Positions 46,624 to 58,674 of a stretch of DNA of 64,000 nucleotides are shown piece by piece. Location of the stretch: positions 3,534,001 to 3,598,000 of the forward strand of contig MOWL01000067.1 in assembly GCA_002110485.1 (NCBI GenBank), read 5' to 3'. Under the pieces are notes generated by a model that was given only the letters and a program-made list of their open reading frames with translations, was not told the DNA's origin and did not search any database. The position numbers and the translations under genes were made by a program. Source of the DNA: Emergomyces orientalis. Its lineage: Eukaryota; Ascomycota; Eurotiomycetes; Onygenales; Ajellomycetaceae. Positions within the stretch are counted from its first letter, which is position 1. Every line of letters starts with the position of its first letter.

Positions 46624-48701
46624 ATGGAATCGTCTCCCTTGACTTTGGTATACAAACGGCTCCTATCCCCACTTCTCTGATACTGGATCTCGAAGCTAAC
46701 CACATTGCCAATACTATGTCTAGGCGCATTCCCATGCTCGAAATGCACTCTTCGAAACACGCAAATCCAATCCGGTAGCTGCTAGCGAGGAGCACGACCT
46801 TGCAGCCGGAGAGTTTTCAACCGCAGCGCAAGGCACCCTCGACCCCGATGTATGTGAACCCATTGATGCGGTAATACCTTCCACACAAGCATTTTCTGAT
46901 ATGGATGGGATTATAGGCGCTGCGGACACTTCAGCTCCTCGAAAAGCACCACAAACGACTTGCGGAAATCCTTAGGTTTCAACATGAACACCCTGCAGTT
47001 GCCTCTCACGAAGCTGCGAATGCGCCATCTACATCTCCCACGGCCCAGCCTAGCAAATTAGACACGCCAAGTGCTGGTAGAGGATTGCCGACTGTTGCAA
47101 CTCCATCTCTAGAAAATATTCACCAACTCCCTCGTTTACCTACCCAACATAGACATCTCCAGCGCGATACAAGCTCAATAGCAAGCAATCTAGCATCCGC
47201 TCGTGGTATCCCCTCCCATCCCCCACGAGGAAGTCTTGCGTCTCCCACCGTATCAACTCAGACTGCCGGCGCAAAAATGGCTGGCTCTCCAGTGCGGACG
47301 AGACTTGATGGTACCGGCCTAGATACTTTAAACACCGAATTAAAGTCTCGCCCAAACTCAGTATCCAAACGCGACCCATCCTGGGCTCCAACGGCGATAA
47401 GCCCCACAGATATCATTGACCAACAAACGGTTCCACCAGAGTCCAGTGAGACACCTAAACTTGGGTTTGGATTCCCAACCGATGAGTCCTTCCAGCGATT
47501 TTATTCGACGTTTGAGGGTCTCATATCCAAACTCTCAGGTCCTCTAACTTTCGCAAGTTTGCCTCTCGGCATTGATCCAGCCAGCCAGAAATCTGCAGCA
47601 GATACCAAGCTCGACCGGAATCCTGTGTCTGCAGATATTACCAACCATCCTACGGACCTACTAGACGTGAATAAGTTAGTATCTGGAGCCGCACTACGGG
47701 CCCTTAGAGGCAAGGATGGCTCCAACGGGCCACCTGGCCACACGAATCCTGCAGAATCATTCTACGTCGTCCCTACCGCGGGTGGAACGATATCATACGC
47801 GGGTATTCTTTCTCGGGCGGAAAAGGAAGCCCGCAGAAACAGCCTAGGCGACAGTCATAATGACGACTTTGTCGATGCGCGCGAGAGCCCGATGCCCGCA
47901 GAATCTTCACCCGTCGCCACGGCATCGGACAGGGATCGAAAACGAGCTGGAGGAGGAGGGAGTAGAGGAACGGGCGCACCGGAGCGCAGAACAACACATG
48001 CTGCAACACACCCCAACACGAAAACCTTGGAAGAACTGCAAATGGAAAACCAGGCATTGAAGCACTTGTCAGACACGCTCTCTAAACGGCTACACATGTG
48101 GGAAGTCAATGCGCAGTCGTCATCGTTGGCATTACAGCAATCCCTCAAAGCGATGCAACACCAAACTACCACTTCGCCCGCGCATCATCTCTCCCCTGTG
48201 TCGTCTGCTGCACCGCAAGTATCCCATATTCATGGGATGCAATCACCGCCACTTGCTTCAGCAGGAACGCCAGTGCCATCAGGTGAGGGCGCTGTTGCGG
48301 GGATATCACAATCATCCCGTCCTGACCCTGCTCGGTTAATGGATCTAGAAGAGCGTGCGCGCCGGAGTGAAAAAGAGTTGCAGCGGGTGGCGCGCGAGAA
48401 TGAGAAGTTGAGAGATGTAGTGGGGAGGTATCGGGATCGATGGGAGAAATTGAAAGAAGGGGCCAGAGTGCGGCGGGAAGGGAATGGGAGCGGTGGTGCT
48501 AGTGGAAATGATAAAAGGAAGCCTGCTGAGACGAGTAAGACTGCTGCCACTACTGCACTAGCCAACGAGACGATTATCGAGGAGGATGCAGCTGTAGTTA
48601 ATAGAGTTAGTGGTGATGGTGTGACTGCCGCTGGTATTGGTGAATGGGATGGAAAAGGAGAAGGGGATGACGATATTACAAAAGGCTTACTTGATGATTA
48701 G
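46624..48701 (+). CDS. MIT-domain coiled-coil protein (Atg38-like candidate)
   Basis: Three exons (46624-46647, 46724-46849, 46917-48701), all phase 0, give 644 aa. The first exon has only 24 nt (MESSPLTL). It joins to AHSHARNALFETRKSNPVAA, and exon 3 opens with ALRTLQLLEKHHKRLAEILRF, so an N-terminal MIT three-helix bundle spans residues 1-75. The rest is disordered, with coiled coils near 325-350 (TLEELQMENQALKHLSDTLSKRL) and about 425-470 (LEERARRSEKELQRVARENEKL). MIT plus coiled coil is the layout of yeast Atg38/NRBF2, a subunit linking the autophagy PI3-kinase complex, but many fungal MIT proteins are uncharacterised, so the name is tentative. MIT domains bind ESCRT-III-type motifs or mediate dimers. 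The acceptors and GCTAAC-type branch site before exon 2 support the model. Confidence 0.72.
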
Positions 48702-49571
48702 GATTTAAATAGAATTGCTGAGGTTAAGGATTGAGCTGGTGCTGTAATCAGCTGGTAATTAAGCAGCAGTGATTGGTGATAGTTTCTGCGTCGATGAAAA
48801 AAGCTTTCTATTCCTAATCCTATAATGAATTTAGAACTCATGTCATAGGGATGAAGCGTTTAAGAAATATGCTCTAATTTTATGTGCAGGAATAAAGCAC
48901 AGTGCATGCAGCAGCAAATTGAAAAAAAAACCAGAAGAAAAAAAGCCACAAGAGAAAGCCACCGAAATTAAGAATTATGGTTGAAAAATATAAGGACAGA
49001 CAAAAGTGCCATCAGGCATAGTTGTGTAGGAATACAAACAAAACAGAAGGCTGACGTGCGGGTATATTAAGATGTGTTGATAGTAGGAAAAGTAAGTTCA
49101 AGAGAGAAGATTCATGCATATCCGCAGCTTAGCTTCGCTTCTCCTCGATACAAAGGAAAAGTAAAAAAAATCCGCGTTCCGGAAAGGTCTGAAACATGGA
49201 GAGCAAAGGTCAAACAAATATATCCATGGGTCGATTGAAAGGAAAAGCGAACATCAACAGAAGAGCAATAGAGAAAGGAAAGAAACGAATGAATGATGCC
49301 AACCATAAATGACCATGCGCTGGGGAAGAAAGCAAGCTTCGCCGATATATGAGGAGAAAAAACATAAAAAATAGCATAAAGAAAACCGCCAGAAAGGAAT
49401 AATATACGAATGTGTATCTTGCCTATGGATTGCCGAAAAGTAATGAACAAAGACTAACCGAAAAATTAACACATATATACTGTACCGTCCTAGGCACGCG
49501 TGATGCTCTCATATTGAATACCTGTTCCTCCTGAGGCCAGCGAGAAAGGGTAAGGGGAAGGGAGGGAATTA
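48702..49571. other. Convergent 3' intergenic region
   Basis: 870 bp between the stops of the MIT-domain gene (+) and the NIPA-like gene (-). A-rich on the plus strand. No domain-bearing frame. Confidence 0.5.
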
Positions 49572-52170
49572 CTAGTCTCTCGATGGCCTATCATTACCAT
49601 TTCCATTGTCGCCGGGACGAGCAGCAGCCGAAGGTCTGGTCTTATTTTTATGCTTATATTTTGCATTCCCTCGAATACTGCCGGTAAGCCAGCCTAGCCC
49701 GCCACTCCAAGAGTCACTAAGACTGCGGTTCCGAGGGCTATCTTTCTTCTTCTGCAGTGGTGAAGCAGATAGTGTTGGGATCCTTTCTTGTGTACTGGTC
49801 CGGTCCGTGATACTCAAACCGGGGAGGCGAGGGCTTACGCGGTTGTCTCTGCGTAACATTTCGTCTTCCTCGGCTCCTGTTATGCTGGGGTCAGTTTCGT
49901 ACTCGGTTTCTAGAGGGGTCCCTTCTTGGCTATATCTGATTGTTGCGCCCTCCTCGGTAGTATATGGGATGGATGCTCTTTTTTTGCCTTTCCGCTGTGT
50001 TTTCGACAAAGCTCGTTCTCGTTGGCTTCGAGGGGAACCTTCTCCTCTCAGTAGAGATTCTGCAACAACAGCACTCAACGTCCCTGAGAGCGGTTGTAAG
50101 AGTGGGCCGGGGGCGAAACGCTTGGAGAATGAACTACGTGATCCGGTGTTTGGTGTTCGAGTTGAAGGCAATTGACGACCTGCGGTGGGTGGTGTTTTTG
50201 TTCTTGATGGTGTAGCCTGCAAGGAACTATGTGGGGGGCTTCGGTGGCTTGTATCCGGGTAGGATCCAGTGAGACCAGGTGCAGAAGGAAATTGGAGAAG
50301 GACTTGGGTTGGAAGAGGGTATATTTGAGTGGGGGTTTGAGGCCCAGAGACAATGGCTGATTCGCCACGGCCTTCTGGAGTTGTTGCCCACGGATTCTCA
50401 GTGAATGGCTTTGGGCTGGGGGCTGGGGATGCTGATAATGAAGACACGCCGGAAATTGATGGTATGGAAGAGGGAGGACCACTAGACAATGGAGCTCGTG
50501 GGGTTTGTGCCCCGTCGTCTTCTGCGTAATCGCCTTCCTCACTAAGAAGCGAGCCTGGACGAGAATCGGTAGCTTGAACTGGTGGGCCGGCAGAACCGTC
50601 CAATGTTTGTTCTGAGTGACTTTGCCTCCTTTCGCGTTGCCAATCAATACTGTCCCGGTAACGCTCGGCGCCGAGAAGGCCAATTGCCTCCTCATCGCCG
50701 TCGGATTCTGATTCTGATTCCGAATCATCTGCACGTGTTCTACCGCTAGTGATAAGATAGACGCCTAGGAAGGTGAGTGCGCAGCCTCCAACAAATTTCT
50801 CTGCCCGTGCAAGAGTGGTGGACTCGAAATCACGGTAGAGCACAGCACTTCCAAGAATCACTGAGATAGTAAATAGCACAAATTGGGTAGGGATAACTTG
50901 GGTAGAATCGAATCTCTGCAGAGCTCGATTGATATATCGAATCTGCATCAGAGCACTGAAAACAAGTATGGCCACCAGGGCGTATGTGATGGGGAACGTA
51001 ATGACGTGCCATAAAGTGAATGATAGTAGAGACGCAACGGCTTTTGTCGATAGAGCAGTATATCCGCCTAATATCATAATTAGCTGGAGAGTTATCATTA
51101 TATAGCGCTATCTATATATACTTACCAAACAATCCGACCAAACCCAGATCAATTAGAATAGATTGCCTCCCATACTTTTGGCTCGCCCACATCAAACCAA
51201 GGATCAGCACAATGGTAAGCCCAAGATATAATTCAAATTCCCATTTCGATATCATGCCCCAAATCTCGCCGGGGCCTATTTTCGTTTCTGAGGTTTTTGC
51301 GCTGAACACGATTGTAACTGCACCAGCAACAGAAACTAGCACACCAAGCAGATCTCGTCGACGAAAAGTCTCTTTGAGCATGAATGGAGCAATGAGACAG
51401 TTCGAAATCAGAGCCACGACTCCTAGTGGTGAAACAATGGACGCAGGTGCAAATCCATAAGCAAGGAAATTACCAGCTTCTCCGATGGTCATAAGAATGA
51501 TGCCGGACCACCAGTACGGCGATTTGAGATATGATTTTCGTTCATTAGGAATTTGGCTCTTCTCTAGCGGCGTTAACGTCCGGTCTGACATGAATGATTG
51601 CTGCAGTCTGTCTGGACCCTGGCTGCTGTCATATAGAGAAGTGTCCCCCCCCCTGCCCCTCCCTCCTTCATCTTCATCCGTGTATCGATGAAATCCCAAT
51701 CTTGAAATCTCCTCAGAGCTAGTAGATCTACCATTCATTTCCGCCTGAGCCGTGCCTGCACGTTCTTGCTCATCCGCACGCTCGTCCCCATCTTCGTTCG
51801 CAAGCGTGCCATAATTACTAGACGATAATCGTTCTGACGGGGCTATGATCCTGGAAGCATTTTTTTTCCAGCCATTCCGGTAGCGGTTGCGTTCGTATTC
51901 CCGCTCGATCCGTATGTGTGCATAGCGTTGGATATTCAAAGCGAAGGAAATGAAAACGTTGCCAATGATGGCCGTTACAATGCCTATCGTAGACGACCAC
52001 TCGCTCATTGGACTACCACCGCCGTCGCCATCGCCCGCACGATCCCGGCCGTCATCCCCAGTATTTCCATTTCCTAGCAAACCGATCGCGAAGGGGGATA
52101 AAGGTGTGGAGAAGGCAAAGTCGAAGAAAAATCCGAACGCGAATGCAACCAGAATCCTAGTTTCCATCAT
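49572..52170 (-). CDS. NIPA/DUF803-type magnesium transporter
   Basis: Multi-pass membrane protein of the drug/metabolite transporter fold; NIPA relatives carry Mg2+. Two exons on the minus strand (52170-51126, 51067-49572), phase 1, give 846 aa. The membrane core begins with GIVTAIIGNVFISFALNIQRYAH (about 55-80). It continues after a 130-residue charged loop with YWWSGIILMTIGEAGNFLAYGFAPASIVSPLGVVAL and the LVGLFGGYTALSTKAVA segment across the intron. It ends with ISVILGSAVLYRDFE and a last helix, ALTFLGVYLIT, near 450. The final 390 residues are a disordered, serine-rich cytosolic tail absent from animal NIPAs but usual in filamentous fungi. The start is ATG at 52,170, with a hydrophobic segment following; a later ATG (MSEWSS, about residue 55) is possible. 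Confidence 0.87.
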
Positions 52171-53632
52171 TTCGCTCTCTTTCTGGTATCGCGCACCAGG
52201 CCCAACCACAAAAGTGAGCCTTGGGAGGAGCTCTCGCAGATATCAACGTAGATACTACCCGTCCGGTTTTCCCAGCCTGTTTCCAAGCGGAAGTCAGTCC
52301 TCTTGGATTTTGCCGCGATCGTTTCCCCGCCTTCCCAAGGAAAAGCCCTGCATTGGCTGTCTTCGCAGAAATGGCTTGGCTGGAAAGCGATCGGGGTTGT
52401 TGATCACCACAACAATCTTCACCCAGGCATTTTGCGTAATGAGGTGTCTGCGTTAGGAGGTATCAACCAATTTTGCTTTAACGTAACTAAGCAATCATAT
52501 TCCTGGTAGCCTATTGTTAGTTCCACCTAGGATGAACAAACAATATTTCACTTTAGATGGCGGGGGTGCTCGGCTCAATGGTTGTCAACGTCAACCCAAT
52601 TGCAAGTGTCATTGAGCCTGGAGCTGTCAGAGAGTTGGCGGCTGGCAGCGCTGCGGCTCTTGGCTTCTCTGCGCTGCGAGACCAGGGTTGGCGCCTGCCT
52701 AGCTCCGTCACGTGTAGCCCCAAGGATTTGTCCCCCGAAGGCCAAGTTCTCGGCGGCAGCAACTATTTCATTCTGAACATGCAGTGAAGGGAGGGCATCA
52801 GGCATTGTGAAAGAATGGTCAAGAGACTGCTAGCCTGGTTGCGTGTCTTCGTGCTCCTCTCCACAATTGGACCATCCATATTTTTGGGGCAGATGGTAGA
52901 GGGGGCGCCAGGACAGACTTAAAGCTGGTCCCCCACGTACGTCCTCATCAGCTTCCACCCGCTCTACTTGTATGTACTTGCTGTCCATTCCACTGGACCT
53001 TAGGAAACTGTCCGCGTTCTGTTCTGTCTCCTCCCTTACCGTTGTGTTCTACTGTGCTTTTCTCCTCATAGATTCCATTTGAAGGCGGATGAAATGGCGG
53101 GAGACTTTGTGTGTGTGAGTTCAATGCCTCTGGCTTGCATGTGTCTTGATTAAAATGTAAGCACGGGTGCTCCCCAGAAGTATTTTTGAGAACTTGATGC
53201 AAACCGTAGCACAGATCGATATTGATAACTAGAAATAATTGAGTGGAAGCCGCAGGCCACTTCTTCTGCACTGGGTAGGAGAAAAAGAGTAGAGATGAGA
53301 CTTGGACACGGCACTCCTGAAATCTTTATGAACGGGGCTTTGGAAAGGGACAATCGTCAGATATTTCATCTAAAACTAAACCCTCCTCCCACTCCTCAAT
53401 ATTGCAATTCGAAACCCAGGTCTAGCCAATATCTTACCTACACCCTCAAACTTAAAATGCAAATGAGTCCTTGAATTCCTGTCTACTTACTCCTAACTTA
53501 AACATTTGATATAAGCCCTTTAGGTGCATCTTCCACTTAGAGGAATCACTCCCTAGTTTCCTCGGAAGGCTAGGAGATGAATTTATCAAAACAAATTGAA
53601 CCTCTCCTCGCCCACAAATAAGACAATGGATT
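52171..53632. other. Intergenic region
   Basis: About 1.46 kb with no supported gene. The GC-rich stretch 52,550-52,800 is open in several frames on both strands, which reflects composition rather than coding. The first part is promoter of the NIPA-like gene. Confidence 0.45.
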
Positions 53633-54959
53633 TTGGCAGGATATTCGCTCCCGTTGGCACAAGCTTCCTCACAGATTCCCATCGGCCGATACCAACTTGT
53701 TGCTCAGCCCACACGCCCGTTTCGATGCCTCCATTCCATGGCTGAGTCCTCACCGTTGGTAACTGAAAGGACATGCCACCTTGGGGTGGATGTGGAAGAT
53801 TTGGACGGATATACATCTGGCGGATGCCATCCAACCCTTGTTGGAGACACCTTTTTCAGCGACGGTTACACCGTTGTTCACAAACTTGGCTTTTGGTGGC
53901 TATTCAACAATTTGGCTTGCCCATGACAAACAACTCCAGCTCTAGGTATCACTGAAGATACTGGTTGCGGGAGGAGCCTCCCAAGACAGCCGCGAGGGTG
54001 GAATTCTCCATTTACTCCTAAAAGGTGATCCGAATTGCGTCGGACGACAGTTTATCCCACCCCTGCTTGATCAATTCTTTTTTGATGGTCCCAACGGTCG
54101 TCATCGGTGCTTAGTTGGAGAGCCCGCTGGCTGCACCATAGCCAATTCCAAGGAGATCAGTGCAAATTTGATGTTTCAACCGGATGCTGCTAGATCATTG
54201 CTGCCCAGCTCATCATGAGCCTGTCCTATTTGCATACGAATGATATATGCCAGGGAGGTATGTAAAATACAAGGTTTTCTCCGCATGTTGATTGCTTACA
54301 TGCTCATCTCAGACAGATCTCTATTTACACAACTTTCTTTTTCGTGTCCCTAACTTCGACAAGCTAAGCATAGCTGAACTATACGAGCGCCATGGCAAAC
54401 CATATGAGGTTCCTACCCAGCGAGTTGATGGAAAGCCTAGCACGCACCACCCCGTGTCACTTATCCCATGGTTTGGAACACACTTGCGAACGAGGTGGCA
54501 GACCCAGAGATTAGTATCTCAGACTATGGGCATATTTTTGTTGTCTCACAGACGCCATCTCCAAACCTTCACACGCCCCCCCGGTATTCTCCACCAGAAG
54601 TTATTTTCAATGAAGTTATTGCCCTACCCACTGCGGCTGACGTATGAACCCTAGGTGTCATCATATATGATGCTCTTGGCGAACGCCCACTCTTTGAAGC
54701 CTTTGCTTGGGACCCTGATGACATTATTGCTGAGATGGTCAATACAGTGGGACGACTGCCTGCAACATGGTGGGACTCCTGGGCTAACCGGTCTGAGTTC
54801 TTCAACCCAGATGGGATCTGGATCACCGACTTCTGGCGCATCAGCACTCCTGTATTCAAGCCCAGCAAACAGTCCCGATGTCCTCTGGGCCCCCAGGAAC
54901 AAAGTCTTTACCTGGGGGCCCTTGAGATAGCACACTTAGTGCATAAGTACGGAGATTAA
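53633..54959 (+). pseudogene. SRPK-like protein kinase pseudogene
   Basis: Clear but broken copy of the fungal SR-protein-kinase-like family. It opens with EDLDGYTSGGCHPTLVGDTF and HKLGF of the glycine loop. Lesions in order: an extra T in the glycine loop (53,891-53,894); an in-frame TAG at 53,943-53,945; a lost base near 54,200; a frame change between about 54,430 and 54,470; and TGA at 54,635-54,637 where the family has tryptophan (ADV-stop-TLGVIIYD). An intron (54,258-54,316) still shows good signals. The catalytic HGD is QGD (CQGDLYLHN). Downstream, DDIIAEMVNTVGRLPATWWDSW is intact. The end is unlike the family and probably truncated. At least five independent lesions make sequencing error an unlikely explanation. 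This family is expanded in Onygenales, so decayed copies are expected. Confidence 0.88.
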
Positions 54960-55255
54960 GCAGGTCTGGAGCTGATTCGGGTAGGTTTAGGACAGCATCC
55001 AAAACCAAAACGACTGCTTTGAAACAGGAACAAGGCCGCCAATTCCGTCGCTGGACTCGCGAATTGCAGGAGGACCCGAGTTGGATGAAAATATAGAATA
55101 GCCGATACGGTCGAGCAAAGAATTCATGCCGAAAATTACTGTACTATGAAGTCAACTGTGGGTCCCTTTAAAAAGTAAGCAAATCTATATCCCACTCAGA
55201 GGGAAAGGCTGAACAGCCAGGAAAAGAGAAGTCCTCCGGGAATTTCCCTTTCGAA
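54960..55255. other. Intergenic sequence between pseudogene and CpG-poor island
   Basis: Ordinary composition with several CpG dinucleotides; no coding signal. It may include a decayed 3' part of the kinase gene. Confidence 0.4.
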
Positions 55256-56281
55256 ACAGATCAAATGTAAGTTGGTCCATGTACAAACAACACTTCTACA
55301 CATGGTACTGCTAAATACCTACCATTCTGAACTGCAGGAAAAAAAAATCTCTGATGTTTTGAATCAGATAGTTGAATTGCACTACAGTCAGTTTTGACCA
55401 CATAATTCCAAACTGAAGTGTTTTCTTACCACTTAAATGCTTGAATTGTCTATTCCTTAAAGAAATAATAACTTAAAAGAACGAAAACTTAGAAAAAGCA
55501 AAATGTGAGAAGACATCAAGAACTTAAGAATAACAAGCAGAGCATGAATAAAAAATTATGTCATGAAGTGTTTTCATTTCTTGTGTATAGAGTGCTATTA
55601 GCCTGGATCCTTTGTGCAACATGTCAAAGAATGCATGGTCGGTGGCATGTCAAATGCTTCATTTATTAGAGCTGTTGCTGTCATTAAATGTAGTTATCAT
55701 GGTGAGATAGAAGAGTGCACAAATCACAGTTAACTGAGAGCATTTCAGAGCATCTCCAGCATTACATGCAATACTTTCAGTAAGCTGAAGATTGCCATTG
55801 ACATCAGATCAATGAAACAACTAGTTCAATATCAAAAGAAGAAAACATATCAAGAAGTGTGCTGACTTATATAGAAAATTAATCAGGCTAAGCACTTAAA
55901 AATATTCATTTTGCATGATAGAGAGTGCATGAGTTATCATCTTCATGTTCTATTTTAATGATGATTTGATATCATTCAGAACACAGTTAAGATTTGTATC
56001 AGACAATGTAAAATAAGCAATATCTGACTGATAATTCAGGGTGGGCTTTTGCAGATACAGTATCTAGAGAAATTGAATAGCAAAAACTCTAATGATAGAA
56101 ATTCAGTTAAAGAAGAGTGAGAATCATACTAGTAAAGAGGTTCATTTTTCATGAATGTGGGTATCACTTTATTTCAATAAAGTTCTTAATGATGATATAC
56201 AGATGGAAATTGCCTGATACCAACAAGTCAAATCTGAAACATAATTAAGCACATGTATTATCATGATAAGATTGTAACAAA
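55256..56281. repeat. CpG-depleted AT-rich island, probably an ancient mutated repeat
   Basis: In about 1,026 bp only two CpG dinucleotides occur (near 55,482 and 55,640), while CpG is common immediately on either side. TG and CA are abundant (many ATG, CAT, GCA, TGC), the expected products of C-to-T change at CpG. No open frame over 60 codons is present on either strand. No terminal repeats or target duplication were found, so the source element is unknown. The sharp edges argue for a distinct inserted unit. Confidence 0.6.
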
Positions 56282-56372
56282 CGCCTGTCGCCATCGATAT
56301 CCGTATGTTCAACAGAGAGAGAATAGAGGGAAAAACACCGCATAAGAATAATATAGAATAAATTGCTAAATT

Positions 56373-58175
56373 CTAGTCATGCTTTACCCGTTTCCGCCCC
56401 AGTTTCTCTTCTTCATCCTCATCCTCGCTCAACTCCGCAAAGATAGGATTGGGTTGTGTTTCCTTCCATACTTTTGTGAAAACAGGCTCTTTCTCCGCCT
56501 GTTCTGCGTATTTAAATAGTGCCGCTCGTGGGTCCTCGTCTCTCATGGAGCTGAGTGGGAAATTTTCTTTGATATGCTTCTCGTCCGGCTGGTTTTTTCC
56601 AAAGGGAGTCTTGTTGGGTAGGTGAGGTCGACGAGGGTCCCGCGATCGGCCCGAGGCAGTGAGTCCGATTGTTGGATGACGGCTGGAAAAGGAAGCACTT
56701 GAGGCGATTTGACCCGTAGTGCTGTCTGCGGATAGACCAAGGGATAGATCCGTGGTAAAATTTGGATCGTCGTCAACGTGCCTGCGTTTGGGCGCTTTGG
56801 ACATGACAAGGACGGCACCATTACGAGACATTGATGGGTTATATAGCACATGAGTTTCTCCATTTGCAGACCCCGTAACTATTTGGTTCAGTTTCTCGTG
56901 CCAAAGTACTGCAATAAGAGGAGAGCCTGGCGTGACGGGTGTGGAAAGCTCAGGCTTTAAGGTTGCAGGATTCAGGATATGCAGGTCTCCAGTTTCGCTG
57001 CCAGTGATAACATTGGCACCGCTGGGAGAAAACATGATATTTGCGTTCTGTGAATATTTGGACCCAGAAGTATGTGGTACGGTTGTGATGGGCGTTTTGA
57101 ATTTTCTCGTATCCCACAGCTTGATAGTATCATCTCCTCCTCTAGTGACAACTAGTCTCCCATCGGGACTAATGTCAAGAGCACTTGTCCAAGTATCTCT
57201 CGTATGCGCTCCTTGAATTTGAGCGCTTGGCCTCAGAAATGGACCGTTGCCACTCCACATCACCAGACTCCCATCAAGAGCACTGGCAACTAGAACATTA
57301 TTGCCTCCTTGTGCCGGAGTGCCCCAGGCCACCGCGGTCATCCGAGTCCGGCCCGCGGACCCAGCCGCCCTGGACTGGTGCACAATAACCTCTTTCTGTG
57401 ACCTCCCCGCATTGACGTCCCATATTCGTAACGTACTATCAGTTCCCGCTGTAACGCATAAATTGTAGTCCGTAGGGCTCCACGCCCCACTCGTGATTTC
57501 AGAGATGTGACCTTTAGTATTGCGCATATCTCGAAGGTACATATCCCCCTTAACAAACTCCGTGATCATGTCGCCATCGCGATCGAAGATTTTCGCTTGA
57601 GGCGTTGCGGATATGACCAAGACTTGGCTTGGGTACAAAGGGTTAAATCGTGCGACATGGACAGGGTGGATTTCCGATGCCGCGGACTGCTTCTTTGCTG
57701 ATGGTTCGACTGATTTGAATGCGCGGAGAGTGGTCGGTGTCATGGAGGCAAAATCATGCAGTTTTATCGTACAGTCTGTGGAGCCAGTTATCATTCGTGA
57801 TCCGGAAGGATCAAGAGTTATTGTCGTCACGGCGCGCTCATGTGTCTTGAAAATGAGGTCGTGGGACGTTGGGAATTCATCTTCGTCCGAATCGTCTGAG
57901 TCGCCTGACTCTGACTCAGAATCTAAATCTGAATTTTTATCTGACTTTGAATCAGTCTTTGCAATCATTGGAATTGTTTTCTGTTTCTTTTGTTCTTCTT
58001 CATCATCATTATCGTGATCTTCTCGAGGTTTATCCTCGAATTTTGATGGCAATTTTGGTTTGGCATCAACTCGTTTTGTCTGATCAATTTGGGCTTCTAC
58101 ATTAGTCGACTTATCCTGCTTCCCGAAACCACTGGGAAAGAACTTTTTAAAGGTTTCTTCGTCAAATCCATCCAT
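56373..58175 (-). CDS. WDR70 (gastrulation-defective 1) WD40 protein homologue
   Basis: Intronless on the minus strand, 600 aa. WDR70 proteins are nuclear WD40 proteins; the S. pombe and human members act with the DDB1-CUL4 ubiquitin ligase in histone H2B ubiquitylation and DNA end resection. The N-terminus opens MDGFDEETFKKFFPSGFGKQ, then a long charged stretch of K/E/D with an SESESGDSDDSDEDEFP acidic patch. WD40 blades run from about residue 108 (HERAVTTITLDPSGSRMITGS) to about 425. The conserved WDR70 C-terminal block is clear: VLVMSKAPKRRHVDDDPNF, a KTPFGKNQPDEKHIKENFPLS segment, and DPRAALFKYAEQAEKEPVF. This tail separates it from other WD40 proteins. The acidic C-terminus ends KLGRKRVKHD, a likely nuclear signal. 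Confidence 0.93.
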   Translation of the reverse strand: MDGFDEETFKKFFPSGFGKQDKSTNVEAQIDQTKRVDAKPKLPSKFEDKPREDHDNDDEEEQKKQKTIPMIAKTDSKSDKNSDLDSESESGDSDDSDEDEFPTSHDLIFKTHERAVTTITLDPSGSRMITGSTDCTIKLHDFASMTPTTLRAFKSVEPSAKKQSAASEIHPVHVARFNPLYPSQVLVISATPQAKIFDRDGDMITEFVKGDMYLRDMRNTKGHISEITSGAWSPTDYNLCVTAGTDSTLRIWDVNAGRSQKEVIVHQSRAAGSAGRTRMTAVAWGTPAQGGNNVLVASALDGSLVMWSGNGPFLRPSAQIQGAHTRDTWTSALDISPDGRLVVTRGGDDTIKLWDTRKFKTPITTVPHTSGSKYSQNANIMFSPSGANVITGSETGDLHILNPATLKPELSTPVTPGSPLIAVLWHEKLNQIVTGSANGETHVLYNPSMSRNGAVLVMSKAPKRRHVDDDPNFTTDLSLGLSADSTTGQIASSASFSSRHPTIGLTASGRSRDPRRPHLPNKTPFGKNQPDEKHIKENFPLSSMRDEDPRAALFKYAEQAEKEPVFTKVWKETQPNPIFAELSEDEDEEEKLGRKRVKHD

Positions 58176-58674
58176 AGTGAGTGATCACTTGCGCATTCAT
58201 CAACCTGAACGAGGAGAGAAGAAAGAACTGACGTGGGACGTGGAAGCTGATTCATGGAGATGTTTGTGACGTTTGCATTTGGCCACTCGATTTAACCTTA
58301 AATAGGACTAGCGACTGCGCCATCTTTTTAGCGCCGTCAAGGTTGGCGTTTAAGCTTGTTACGCGCGGAACAAAACTCTAATTTGAGTTCGCTTCTGTGG
58401 GGCCACTGACTACAATTTCTTATATGAAGAGAAAGAAAAGCGGTGCTATTGACTAGACAATCCCAAGTTCGATAATAGGAGATATTTCAAGGGTTTGGGT
58501 ACTCTTTTGCCTCTACAGCTTTCTGAGAGCTTCATCCCAAGTAAATGGAAAGACCGCCCTTTTGTAAATAATACGGAGAGAAAATCAGCTAGATTGTGAG
58601 TTAACGAGAGTGGTGAGAGGGAAGCAAAGGGATGGTAAAAGATAACAGTATGACCGCATTTATTTGAGTTCACT
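58176..58674. other. Promoter of the WDR70 gene and 3' region of the transporter gene
   Basis: 499 bp between two minus-strand genes. No open frame of note. Confidence 0.5.

Noticed and set aside
52550..52810. Small ATG-led frame (76 codons) plus open frames in other phases on both strands
   Set aside because: Openness in many frames at once reflects base composition; no frame shows a domain or splice partners.
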